From Elusimicrobiota bacterium (GTDB taxonomy: Bacteria > Elusimicrobiota > Elusimicrobia > UBA1565 > UBA9628): 64,000 bases of DNA. Below, piece after piece: positions 36,526 to 43,990 of the stretch (position 1 is the first letter of the stretch; each line of letters starts with the position of its first letter). The notes below the pieces were generated by a model. The model did not search any database, was not told the DNA's origin, and was given only the letters and a program-made list of their open reading frames with translations. The stretch is from positions 45,056 to 109,055 of the forward strand of contig DAIDHI010000105.1 in assembly GCA_027452025.1 (NCBI GenBank), in the 5' to 3' direction. The position numbers were made by a program, and so were the translations under genes.

Positions 36526-36658
36526 CGTTTTTCGACGGCCGGGACCGGGGACGGAGCTTGACGGGCGTCGCGCACGCCGCTACGCGAGTCGTCACTTTCC
36601 TCAAAACTGCCATCCGTCCCTCTTGCCCGTCTATTCGACCTGAACGCTTACCTCCACT
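36526..36658. other. Intergenic region marking the left border of the accessory island
   Basis: This stretch between lgt copy 2 and the first radical SAM gene has no reading frame I would call. It holds a GC-rich part and a more AT-rich part near the gene end. I see no terminator hairpin with a T-run, tRNA, or repeat. Confidence 0.5.
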
Positions 36659-38161
36659 CTAAGAGGCCAGGGGGCCCGCTCCGGTGGCCCTCCACGCCGT
36701 TTCTAACCGATGGAGCCGGACGAGATGTGTGGCGGCCTCCAGGTGATTGGACATCGCGAGATGGTATTCCGCCAGCACGGTCTCATAGTAGAACTCGTGC
36801 GACGTTGGGTCGCTCCGATTGTGCACATAGACCTCGATTCCGTGGTCATAGGCGGTCCGGTGCACACGCCGAAAGCGGTCGAGCCGCATGCAAAAGTCAT
36901 TTTGTCCTCCACGGGCGGACCAATACGGCCCCGGATGGGCTATCCCATAACGGGCGATCGCCTGCTCGTCCATGGGATCCGTGTTGCACATGCTCACGCT
37001 GAGACAGCCGATCGAGGAGGCATTGCGGCGGATGAAGTCTAGCGTTTCCTCGAACTCGGCCTCCCCTTCGCTAGGGTGGCCCACCATGATGAAGACGACA
37101 TTGGTCATGCCGGCCTCGCGGGTGGCCCGCAAAACCCGTGAATTGAGCTGCGGCGAGACGCGCTTGCCCATGGCCAACGAGACCGCTTCGGAGCCCGTCT
37201 CGACGCCGTAGAAGAGATTCCAGGCGCCGGCGCGCCTAAGCTTTTCCAGGAACGACGCCGTCATCTCGGGGCGCACAATGGCGTAGCCGGACCACCTCGC
37301 CAAGGAGCCTTCGGCGATCAGCGCGTCGGCCAGCGTTGCCAGCGACGAGATGTCTCCGTTGACAATTGAGTCCGCGAAGAGGAATCCTCTGGTCTCGGAA
37401 TGGCATCCGAGCAACTCGCGCATCTGGGCTGCGATCCGCGTCGGGGATTTGCGCCGGAAGCGCCTCCAGTTGCGCCAGTCGGAGCAGAAATCACAGCGCC
37501 GGACGCACCCGCGCGAAGTCTCCAGAGTTAGTTCCCGCTGGGGATACAGGCCAAGATTGTAAATCGAGAAGTCAGGCGTGGGCAGATCATCGAGGACCGT
37601 GGGAACGGCGGGCGGCCCGGAACTGCGACGCGTCAAAACGCCGGCGACCGACGACGCGGAGCGCCCGACGTCCAGCGCGTCCACTAGGTCGGGAAACGCC
37701 CGGTCGCCCTCGCCGGGCACGACAGCGTCGATGACGTCGTTCTTGACGAGTTGCGCGCATACGTCCGGACTGAAGCACGACGGGCCTCCGAACACGACGA
37801 ACAATCCTGGGTTCAGCGCCTTCACGCGCCGGGCCAGAGCCCGCGACATCGCGATATTCGAACCAAGGGCGGTGAATCCGACAACGGCGGCCCGGGAGCC
37901 CGCGACACGGGCGGCGTATTCTTCGAAAAAAACCGCGAAACGGTCTAATAGGCGGCGGGGCTGGATCAAGCAGTTGGCCCACAACGGTTCAAGCTTGGCG
38001 GAGGGATCGCCAGCCGCTTCGGCGTGAAGGGCGAAATCCTTGTTCAGGTCGAACAAGAGCGGTTCATGCCCTCGGCTGCGTAACAGGGCGGCTAAAAGCG
38101 CCGGTGCGTATGTCGGATGACGCAGATCCCAACTGGGGCACAAGACGAGCGCCGTCCTCAC
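36659..38161 (-). CDS. B12-binding-type radical SAM protein (A)
   Basis: A 500-residue protein with an N-terminal cobalamin-binding-like Rossmann domain (about 1-170, starting TALVLCPSWDLRHPTYAPALLAALL, with VFGGPS and VVPGEGDRAF) and a radical SAM barrel (about 205-420, TSRGCVRRCDFC with the CxxxCxxC cluster motif, and YGVETGSE). The DxHxxG motif of the base-off B12 type is not visible. It is a distant paralogue of the two enzymes at 54472-57434. Start chosen at GTG 38161 with a TATGCT box 6 nt upstream; an ATG at 38206 would add 15 residues. Substrate unknown; neighbours are glycosyltransferases. Confidence 0.85.
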   Translation of the reverse strand: MRTALVLCPSWDLRHPTYAPALLAALLRSRGHEPLLFDLNKDFALHAEAAGDPSAKLEPLWANCLIQPRRLLDRFAVFFEEYAARVAGSRAAVVGFTALGSNIAMSRALARRVKALNPGLFVVFGGPSCFSPDVCAQLVKNDVIDAVVPGEGDRAFPDLVDALDVGRSASSVAGVLTRRSSGPPAVPTVLDDLPTPDFSIYNLGLYPQRELTLETSRGCVRRCDFCSDWRNWRRFRRKSPTRIAAQMRELLGCHSETRGFLFADSIVNGDISSLATLADALIAEGSLARWSGYAIVRPEMTASFLEKLRRAGAWNLFYGVETGSEAVSLAMGKRVSPQLNSRVLRATREAGMTNVVFIMVGHPSEGEAEFEETLDFIRRNASSIGCLSVSMCNTDPMDEQAIARYGIAHPGPYWSARGGQNDFCMRLDRFRRVHRTAYDHGIEVYVHNRSDPTSHEFYYETVLAEYHLAMSNHLEAATHLVRLHRLETAWRATGAGPLAS

Positions 38162-38167
38162 CGTGCA

Positions 38168-38173
38168 AGCATA
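38168..38173 (-). promoter_or_regulatory. -10-like TATGCT, 6 nt before the GTG at 38161
   Basis: Minus-strand TATGCT in an AT-rich patch, then six bases and GTG. Weaker than the other boxes. Confidence 0.35.
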
Positions 38174-38225
38174 ATCCGCCGCCGGGCGGGTGTCAAGGTC
38201 GGACACGCCCGCCCGGGAAATGAAA

Positions 38226-38231
38226 TATAAT
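38226..38231 (+). promoter_or_regulatory. -10 box TATAAT, 8 nt before the TTG at 38240
   Basis: Perfect TATAAT. GGAG lies between it and the start but only 3 nt from the TTG, so a leaderless start is the better reading. Confidence 0.55.
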
Positions 38232-38239
38232 CGGAGTAA

Positions 38240-39118
38240 TTGAGGCCGACATTCTCCGTCGTCGTCACCACATTCAACCGCCTGGAAGGGCTTAAAAGAG
38301 CCCTGGCCAGCGTGTACTGGCAGACCGACCGCGATTTCGAGCTCATCGTGGCCGACGCGGGCTCAAAGGACGGCACCCTTCGGTTTCTTGACCGCTGCGG
38401 CCTGCCGCTGCGCGTGATAGTCGTCCCGGGGAACCCCGGCCTCGCGCGCCTCATGAACGAGGCAGTCTCGCAGGCCCGCGGCCGCTACGTGGCGTTCTTG
38501 GAATCCGATGACTATTGGGCGCGAGATTACCTCGGGACCATGCGACGGGCCTTCAACAGGCCGAAGGCTCAATGCGCCCGCTCCTGCCATTGGGTCGGGA
38601 CGAGGGATGGCCGGATCATCCACCAATTCCACTGGAGGGACTACAAACTATCCTTTCCCTGCGTTCTCGGGCTGCCGGAGACGCAGCGAAGACTGGTCTG
38701 GTTGAGCTACGGCTCGCTCAAGCTCTCTTTCACCGTCTTTCGGCGAGAGCTCTTCCGGCGCATCGGCCCGTTCGACGAAGCCTTCAAATGGATCGGAGTC
38801 GATTCGGATTTCGCGCTTCGGATACTGGCCTCCTGCGGCGAGGAGGCTTTCGTCCACTTCGACGAGGCGCTCGGCACCTGGGTCCTCGATCATCGAGCGA
38901 CGCAACTGACGGGCATTTCCGCGAAAGTGACCGAACTGTTCCAGAGCCAGCGCCGCCGCGGCGGGCTGGCGTCGCGATCGGAGCGCTACCAAGACGTTTT
39001 GCTGGATTCGATCATCCACATGAGGTTCAAGTATCCCATCCGGATGAAGCGGCTGCGTCGACGGATCTCCGCGATCCTGGCGCGAACTCCGACAAGGCAC
39101 GCTTTTTCGCTGAGCTGA
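38240..39118 (+). CDS. Family 2 glycosyltransferase
   Basis: A 292-residue GT-A fold enzyme. FSVVVTTFNR opens the domain, DAGSKDGT is the nucleotide-binding loop and ESDDYW contains the metal-binding DxD. The acceptor side contains FDEAFKWIGVDSDF. It transfers a sugar from an NDP-sugar; donor and acceptor are unknown. It is the same length as the GT2 at 59719-60597 and close in sequence, including the C-terminal ending AxFSLx. TTG start. Its last 92 nt overlap the convergent gene. Confidence 0.9.
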   Translation: MRPTFSVVVTTFNRLEGLKRALASVYWQTDRDFELIVADAGSKDGTLRFLDRCGLPLRVIVVPGNPGLARLMNEAVSQARGRYVAFLESDDYWARDYLGTMRRAFNRPKAQCARSCHWVGTRDGRIIHQFHWRDYKLSFPCVLGLPETQRRLVWLSYGSLKLSFTVFRRELFRRIGPFDEAFKWIGVDSDFALRILASCGEEAFVHFDEALGTWVLDHRATQLTGISAKVTELFQSQRRRGGLASRSERYQDVLLDSIIHMRFKYPIRMKRLRRRISAILARTPTRHAFSLS

Positions 39119-40085
39119 GCGCCAAGGCCAACTCGACGGACGTGCGAAGCTCTTCCGACAGATAGCGATAGCCTAGAGCCCGGCTGAACGCGCTCGACGC
39201 GGCTTGCGGCCGCCGCAGATTGAGCAGCGCCATGCCCAGCCGCCACCAAGCGGCCGCGGGCGCCGGATCGATACTCGTCAACCGGCGGGAGTCGCGAGCC
39301 ACGGCCGTCCAATCGCAAGCGGCCTGTCCGCGCAGGATCGCGACGCGCAAGAGATCGATCGGATGCGAATCCGGGAAGACGGGGAGGGCCCAGCGCCGCC
39401 GAATCTCGTCGCGCGCCCTTTCCAGCCGACGGGTCGTCCTGCGAAAAAGGTTGCCGTGCACGGCGCAGACGCTGCCCGCGTAGAAGACCTTCCACCCAGC
39501 CTCGCGCGCTTTGAGGCAGAAATCGCCGTCCTCATACTCCTGGGCCAGCCCTTCATCGAACCTGATGGTCGATAGCGCCTCTCCGCGGACCAGCATGCAC
39601 GCGCCGCAGACGGCGTCGCAGAAGCGTTCGTAGCTGCGCTGGCCCAAATCCCGCTCCTTGTATCCCACCCCCCCAAGCCAGGAGATCATCTCGGCCGAAT
39701 AGATCCTCCGGTCGGGGAGCAGCAGGCGACAGCCGACGATGGCCGTGCGCGGCCTGCCCTTTCCCGCGGCGGAGAGCAGCTTCGAGAGCCAGCCTCTGGC
39801 GATCACTGTGTCGTCGTCCAGGATCGCGTACCATGGCGATGGGAAGAGTTCGACCGCCCGGTTGATGGCCGCGGCCTTGCCGAGATTGCCGGCCAGGCGG
39901 TGGAAGGTCGCGCGGGGCTCTCGCCCGAGAGCCCTCTGCACCGCGCGCAGCGCGCCCTGCGGTCCATTATCCATGATCACGGCTCGAAACGGGACCGGCG
40001 CCGTGCGTGTCAAGACCGCCCTCAGGCAATCGGCCAGCGCCTGCGGAGCCGCGTAGGTCGGGATGACGATAGTGACGGGATTCAC
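39027..40085 (-). CDS. Family 2 glycosyltransferase with C-terminal TPR-like region
   Basis: A 352-residue protein. The GT2 domain (about 1-230) has TIVIPTYAAPQALADCL, an ILDDDT metal-binding motif and QEYEDGDFCLKAREAG. After it come helical repeats (about 260-320, AAAWWRLGMALLNLRRPQAASSAFSRAL), which may bind a partner. The final 30 residues lie in the 92-nt overlap with the gene on the other strand and are low-complexity; the true end may be more upstream in function. GTG start overlaps the next gene's stop by 4 nt. Confidence 0.85.
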   Translation of the reverse strand: MNPVTIVIPTYAAPQALADCLRAVLTRTAPVPFRAVIMDNGPQGALRAVQRALGREPRATFHRLAGNLGKAAAINRAVELFPSPWYAILDDDTVIARGWLSKLLSAAGKGRPRTAIVGCRLLLPDRRIYSAEMISWLGGVGYKERDLGQRSYERFCDAVCGACMLVRGEALSTIRFDEGLAQEYEDGDFCLKAREAGWKVFYAGSVCAVHGNLFRRTTRRLERARDEIRRRWALPVFPDSHPIDLLRVAILRGQAACDWTAVARDSRRLTSIDPAPAAAWWRLGMALLNLRRPQAASSAFSRALGYRYLSEELRTSVELALALSSAKKRALSEFAPGSRRSVDAAASSGWDT

Positions 40086-41437
40086 GGACGAAGCATTTGA
40101 ACGGACAGGGCCGCGGACCTTCGGGCGAGGCCTGACGGCCTGCGCATGTCCGGTTCTTGCTCGTTCATAAACTCGCTCAGAAACTCGAAGGAGCGTCGGC
40201 ACCACTTCTCGATCCAGACTTGGCGGTTGAGCTCCATCTGACGCGTCCGCGTCTTCTTATCGGCGAATGATTTGTGCCAATGATGATAGACGAAGACGTC
40301 CTCGGCGATAGCCAGCTCGTAGCCCGCCTGGCGGAGACGAAGACAATAGTCGTAGTCCTCGAAGAAAGCCTGGCCGAACCGCCCGTCAAGAAAGCCGACC
40401 CGCTCGACTGCTTCTCGTTTGAGCAAAAGGCAAAAGCCTTGGAGCCAATAGGCCGATCCGGCGCGGCCGGCATTGGCCATGGAAACGGCCCTGGCGCTGT
40501 GCAAGGTCGCCTTCAAGGAGAACGCTCGGGCTTCGAGAGCCCTTCCCGGCTCGCTGTTCGTCATGGGCCCGACGGCGCCGATCCAAGGAGCCTTGTCAGC
40601 GCATGCTTCCAGGCGCTCAAGCCATCCCGGAGTGACCACGATGTCGGAATTGAGCCAGACCAAGCGTCGTCCCTTGGCCGCCCGCATGCCTTGGTTGATC
40701 GCCGCCGCGAATCCACGGTTCGAGTCGTTTTGGATCAGCCGGAAGCCCCGGTTCCGCCGCCTTTGCCCCGCCAGGAACCGGCGCGTCGCCATGTCGGAGC
40801 CGTTGTCAATGGCGATAACCTCGTAGGGCGGGCGCGTCCAGGAGCGCACGCTGCCCAGGCACTCCTTAATGTAAGATAGTCCATTCCAACAAGGGATGAT
40901 AAGGCTGGCCAAATCGTTGCTCCTCGCCGCGGGCGCCGGCACGCCCTTGACCAAGCCAGCCAGCCGCCGGCGCAGCCAAGGCGCGTTCGGCCGCGGCAGC
41001 CAATGATAAGACCCGGGAACCAAGCCGTCGACGCCAGTGACGGGCTGAGCGGCGGAAAACCACCAGAGCTCATCGGGCGAGCACGATGGCCGCGGCCAGG
41101 CGCCAGGGAGATCGTCGGGAAGAGCCGCCAGCGCGGCGGGCAGCCCGGTCCGCTTCTTCGCGGCGTCGAGAACGGTCCGCGCGGCGCCGCCGTCCAGAAA
41201 GACCAGTGCGTCGAATTCGAAGCCTCTCATTTCCCGGTCAATGCTATTCTCGACTTGCTCGGGATCGACGGCGACCACGCCGGCGCGCTTGACCGCGTGA
41301 CCGCAATCCTGAGCGCAAATCCGGACTTCTCCGCAGGCCTTGAGGGACCGCAGGAATGCGGCGACGCGAGCGCCGCACGGTTTTCCGCGGCTTCCGGGGG
41401 GCGCGACGAGCAGGATGCGCGGCCTCCGATGATGCAT
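40082..41437 (-). CDS. Family 2 glycosyltransferase with N-terminal extra domain
   Basis: A 451-residue protein. Residues about 1-180 form an alpha/beta domain starting PRILLVAPPGSRGKPCG that looks like a GT-B or nucleotide-binding fragment. Residues about 185-440 form the GT2 domain, with SLIIPCWNGLSYIKECL, DNGSD, WLNSDIVV (DxD) and FFEDYDYCLRLRQAGY. Such GT2 proteins usually extend O-antigen or capsule chains. The ATG at 41437 has AAGGAA 5 nt before it. Confidence 0.88.
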   Translation of the reverse strand: MHHRRPRILLVAPPGSRGKPCGARVAAFLRSLKACGEVRICAQDCGHAVKRAGVVAVDPEQVENSIDREMRGFEFDALVFLDGGAARTVLDAAKKRTGLPAALAALPDDLPGAWPRPSCSPDELWWFSAAQPVTGVDGLVPGSYHWLPRPNAPWLRRRLAGLVKGVPAPAARSNDLASLIIPCWNGLSYIKECLGSVRSWTRPPYEVIAIDNGSDMATRRFLAGQRRRNRGFRLIQNDSNRGFAAAINQGMRAAKGRRLVWLNSDIVVTPGWLERLEACADKAPWIGAVGPMTNSEPGRALEARAFSLKATLHSARAVSMANAGRAGSAYWLQGFCLLLKREAVERVGFLDGRFGQAFFEDYDYCLRLRQAGYELAIAEDVFVYHHWHKSFADKKTRTRQMELNRQVWIEKWCRRSFEFLSEFMNEQEPDMRRPSGLARRSAALSVQMLRP

Positions 41438-41499
41438 GGGTTCCTTTTTATCAGGATTGCCGCGGCGCGTCAAGCGCCGTCGCCGTCCGGAGCGTCGTT

Positions 41500-42501
41500 G
41501 TGGTAGAAGATCATCCGATCCTGCCCTTGGGAAAGGCGCGCCTCGCCAAGCTCCTGGGCGCGGCCTGCGAGCTCCATTGGTCCGACCGCTACTGGGCCCA
41601 ACACGACATCGGCTTCGACCCGGCGCACCGCGCCAAGGCTTGCCAAGAGCGCCGGCTGCTGGCCGAGCTCGCCAGTCTCGGGCTCAAGGGCGATCCCTCG
41701 CATGGCATCGTCTTCACGCGCTCTCTGCCTCCCGGCTGCGACCGGTGCCTGAAGGGACGGGGCGCCTGCGTTTCCGTGACCCACGTCTGCACACGCGACT
41801 GCTTCTTTTGCCCCAACGGGCATCCGCGCCGAGACGAAATAAGGCTGAGCGGATTCCCGCCCGTCAAGGAAGGCCAAGTCCCGGGCCTGGCGCGCCGGCT
41901 CGGTCTGAAGTCGCTCGGCATCTCCGGCGGCGATCCGCTCACCCGCCTGCCGCGGACGCTTCGCCTGGCGCGCTCCCTGCGCCGCCGCTTGGGGCCACGG
42001 CTCTGGATGCAGCTCTACACCAACGGCGACCTTCTGACCGACTCCGTCCTGCGGCGCCTCAAGCAAGCTGGCATCCGGCAGATTCGCGTCAACGTCGCCG
42101 CCAACGGCTTCGACTTGGCCCCCGTCATGCGCGCCTTGGCAGTCTTGCGCCACGTCGCCGTCGAGGTGCCCGTCGTGCCCGCGCAAGAGCCTCGACTGCG
42201 CCGGCTCATCGACGCGCTCGATGCCGTGGGAGTTGCGCACCTGGTGCTGCACGAGCTCTCTTACGCGGCAGAAAATGCCCGGAAAATGTCCCGACTGGGC
42301 TACCGCGCCAAATCCCCGCAGGTCCCTTTCAAGGGCATGCGCCCGGTTTCCGACAGCGGGCTCGCGGCTTTGCGGTTGCTCAAGCACGCGCTCAAGACGA
42401 CCCGGAGCCTATCCGTCTACTACTGCTCGCATGATACCATCGAGCTCATCAACGAGCGCGGGGCCCGGCTTCGGCTTGCAAGGCTCATGCCCATTAAATA
42501 A
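41500..42501 (+). CDS. Radical SAM protein of unknown function
   Basis: A 333-residue radical SAM enzyme with CTRDCFFCP as the CxxxCxxC motif, preceded by a CDRCLKGRGAC segment that may add further cluster ligands. ISGGDPL follows the barrel's first part. There is no visible SPASM domain or RRE domain. It is of the small, PFL-activase-like kind. Start taken as GTG 41500 because upstream sequence is antisense to the divergent gene; it is uncertain. The stop codon TAA coincides with the -10 box of the S74-domain gene, 9 nt downstream. Confidence 0.8.
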   Translation: MVEDHPILPLGKARLAKLLGAACELHWSDRYWAQHDIGFDPAHRAKACQERRLLAELASLGLKGDPSHGIVFTRSLPPGCDRCLKGRGACVSVTHVCTRDCFFCPNGHPRRDEIRLSGFPPVKEGQVPGLARRLGLKSLGISGGDPLTRLPRTLRLARSLRRRLGPRLWMQLYTNGDLLTDSVLRRLKQAGIRQIRVNVAANGFDLAPVMRALAVLRHVAVEVPVVPAQEPRLRRLIDALDAVGVAHLVLHELSYAAENARKMSRLGYRAKSPQVPFKGMRPVSDSGLAALRLLKHALKTTRSLSVYYCSHDTIELINERGARLRLARLMPIK

Positions 42502-42504
42502 AAT
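42499..42504 (+). promoter_or_regulatory. -10 box TAAAAT, 6 nt before the S74-protein GTG
   Basis: TAAAAT overlaps the radical SAM stop codon and ends six bases before the GTG at 42511. This gives the S74-domain gene its own leaderless promoter. Confidence 0.55.
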
Positions 42505-42510
42505 AAGCCC

Positions 42511-42930
42511 GTGGCAGGAGACGGTAAGAAGAAGGGCCCTGACGGGCCCGGCGGCCGCAAGAAAAGGCTGCGCAAGTACGTGGCGCCCGCGCTGATCGTT
42601 TACGGCTCGATCATGCAGCTGGGCCTGGAGCAGGTCGCCGCCTATTCCTCGCGCACGCTCAAGACGGACATCGAGCCGCTCTCGCTGAGCGAGTGCGAGG
42701 CCATGCTCGACAAGCTGCTGCGAGCCGACATCTACCGGTTCCGCTACAAGCAGGAGCGCCGCGGCAGCAAGCGCCATATTGGAGTGATGGCGGAAGAGGC
42801 GCCCGTGGAAATCGTCGACCAGGGGCGCCGCGCGATCCGCCTCGCCTCCACTCTGGGCTTTCTGATGGCGGCCGTCAAGGCCCTGGCCCACGAGCAGCGG
42901 CGCTTACTCGAGCGACTCAAGCGCGCCTAG
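42511..42930 (+). CDS. Small S74-chaperone-domain protein with lasso-type leader motif
   Basis: A 139-residue protein. Residues 46-139 form an intramolecular chaperone/auto-processing S74 domain, like that of phage tail spikes. SSRTLKTDIEPL gives the Ser46-Lys51 pair in the position of the catalytic Ser-Lys dyad, and RHIGVMAEEAP is the other family block. Residues 23-37 read Y-x2-P-x-L-x3-G-x4-L, the pattern of lasso-peptide leaders, with Gly38 in place of the usual Thr. A basic N-terminal tail precedes it. Normally S74 sits at the end of long fibre proteins; here it is alone. Neighbours are a radical SAM gene and glycosyltransferases. Function unknown. Confidence 0.75.
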   Translation: MAGDGKKKGPDGPGGRKKRLRKYVAPALIVYGSIMQLGLEQVAAYSSRTLKTDIEPLSLSECEAMLDKLLRADIYRFRYKQERRGSKRHIGVMAEEAPVEIVDQGRRAIRLASTLGFLMAAVKALAHEQRRLLERLKRA

Positions 42931-42939
42931 CGCGACGGC

Positions 42940-43983
42940 TTGAAGATCCTCGTCTGCGAGCACTGCCCCGCCTCCGACCATTCGATCAGGACCCAGCTCA
43001 AGGGGATCACAGTCGGCTACCGCCACTTGGGCCATGAGCCGGCGGTTTGGGGCACGCGCCGCGTTCCCGGTCGGACCCTGCCAGGACTCGTGCGCTGGGC
43101 GGATTTCGTGCATTTCCTGTACCATGGCATCGGACTGTCCGAGCGCGAGGATCGCTTGCTGCGCCGTGCCTGGCAGGCGGCCGTGGCGGGGCGCAAGCCC
43201 TATGGAGTCACCTTCCAGGGGCATCCAAGAACGCGCATCACGCCTCCAAAGGCCCGTTGGCAGCGACAATTTTTGGTCCACGCCGCGTGGGCGAGCGCGC
43301 TGACTCCTTTTTCCGCTCGCCGCATCGTTCACGTACTGCCTTACATGAGAGGGCGGCTGACGATCGTGCCCAATGGGCTCGACAGAGAGGCGATCGCCTC
43401 GGCTGCGGAACTTGGGTTAGCGCGGACCACGGCCCGCGCATCGAAGCCTTTCGTGTTCTGCGCGGCCAGAGAGGACGGCTACAAGGGCCTTGACGTCCTG
43501 CTATGGGCCTGGAAGGACGTGGCCGCTCAACACCCCGATGTGCGGCTGATAATCGCCGGCCGCTCCGATCCCCGCCGGCGCATGCGTCGCCTGGCCCGCC
43601 TCATCGGGGTCGACGCACGGTTCCTGGGCGCATTGCCGCGCCGGCGCGTCTGCGAACTCATGCGAGCCTGTCTGTTCTTCACTTTGCCCTCTCGCGACGA
43701 AAGCTTCGGGATGGCCGCCCTGGAGGCCATGGCCTTCGGAAGGGCCGTGCTGGCCACGAGGACGGGACCGTCGGCCTTCATCGCCAGCGGCCGCACGGGG
43801 CTTCTCGTTCCTCCCAAGGACCCCGGAGCGCTACGTTCGGGTCTGCTGCGGCTGCTCGAGGACCGCTGCCTCCGCTCGCGGCTCGGCCAAGCGGCGTCGC
43901 GCGCGGCCGCGCGGCTGCGCTGGGAAGACAGCGCCCGCGCCTTCGAACGGCTCATCCGCCGGCGGGCCACGCTCTTGGTATAG
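42940..43983 (+). CDS. Family 4-type glycosyltransferase (GT-B fold)
   Basis: A 347-residue GT-B enzyme. The C-terminal nucleotide-sugar domain has REDGYKGLDVLLWAW, LIIAGRSD, FLGALPRRRV and the signature SRDESFGMAALEAMAFGRAVLATRTG, with the E-x7-E pair of retaining GT4 enzymes. The N-terminal acceptor half is short. TTG start 9 nt after the S74-protein stop. Probably adds a sugar in the same surface glycan as the neighbours. Confidence 0.88.
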   Translation: MKILVCEHCPASDHSIRTQLKGITVGYRHLGHEPAVWGTRRVPGRTLPGLVRWADFVHFLYHGIGLSEREDRLLRRAWQAAVAGRKPYGVTFQGHPRTRITPPKARWQRQFLVHAAWASALTPFSARRIVHVLPYMRGRLTIVPNGLDREAIASAAELGLARTTARASKPFVFCAAREDGYKGLDVLLWAWKDVAAQHPDVRLIIAGRSDPRRRMRRLARLIGVDARFLGALPRRRVCELMRACLFFTLPSRDESFGMAALEAMAFGRAVLATRTGPSAFIASGRTGLLVPPKDPGALRSGLLRLLEDRCLRSRLGQAASRAAARLRWEDSARAFERLIRRRATLLV

Positions 43984-43984
43984 T
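43979..43984 (+). promoter_or_regulatory. -10 box TATAGT, 6 nt before the GTG at 43991
   Basis: TATAGT overlaps the stop codon region of the upstream glycosyltransferase, then six bases and GTG. No Shine-Dalgarno site. Confidence 0.55.
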
Positions 43985-43990
43985 GCACTC

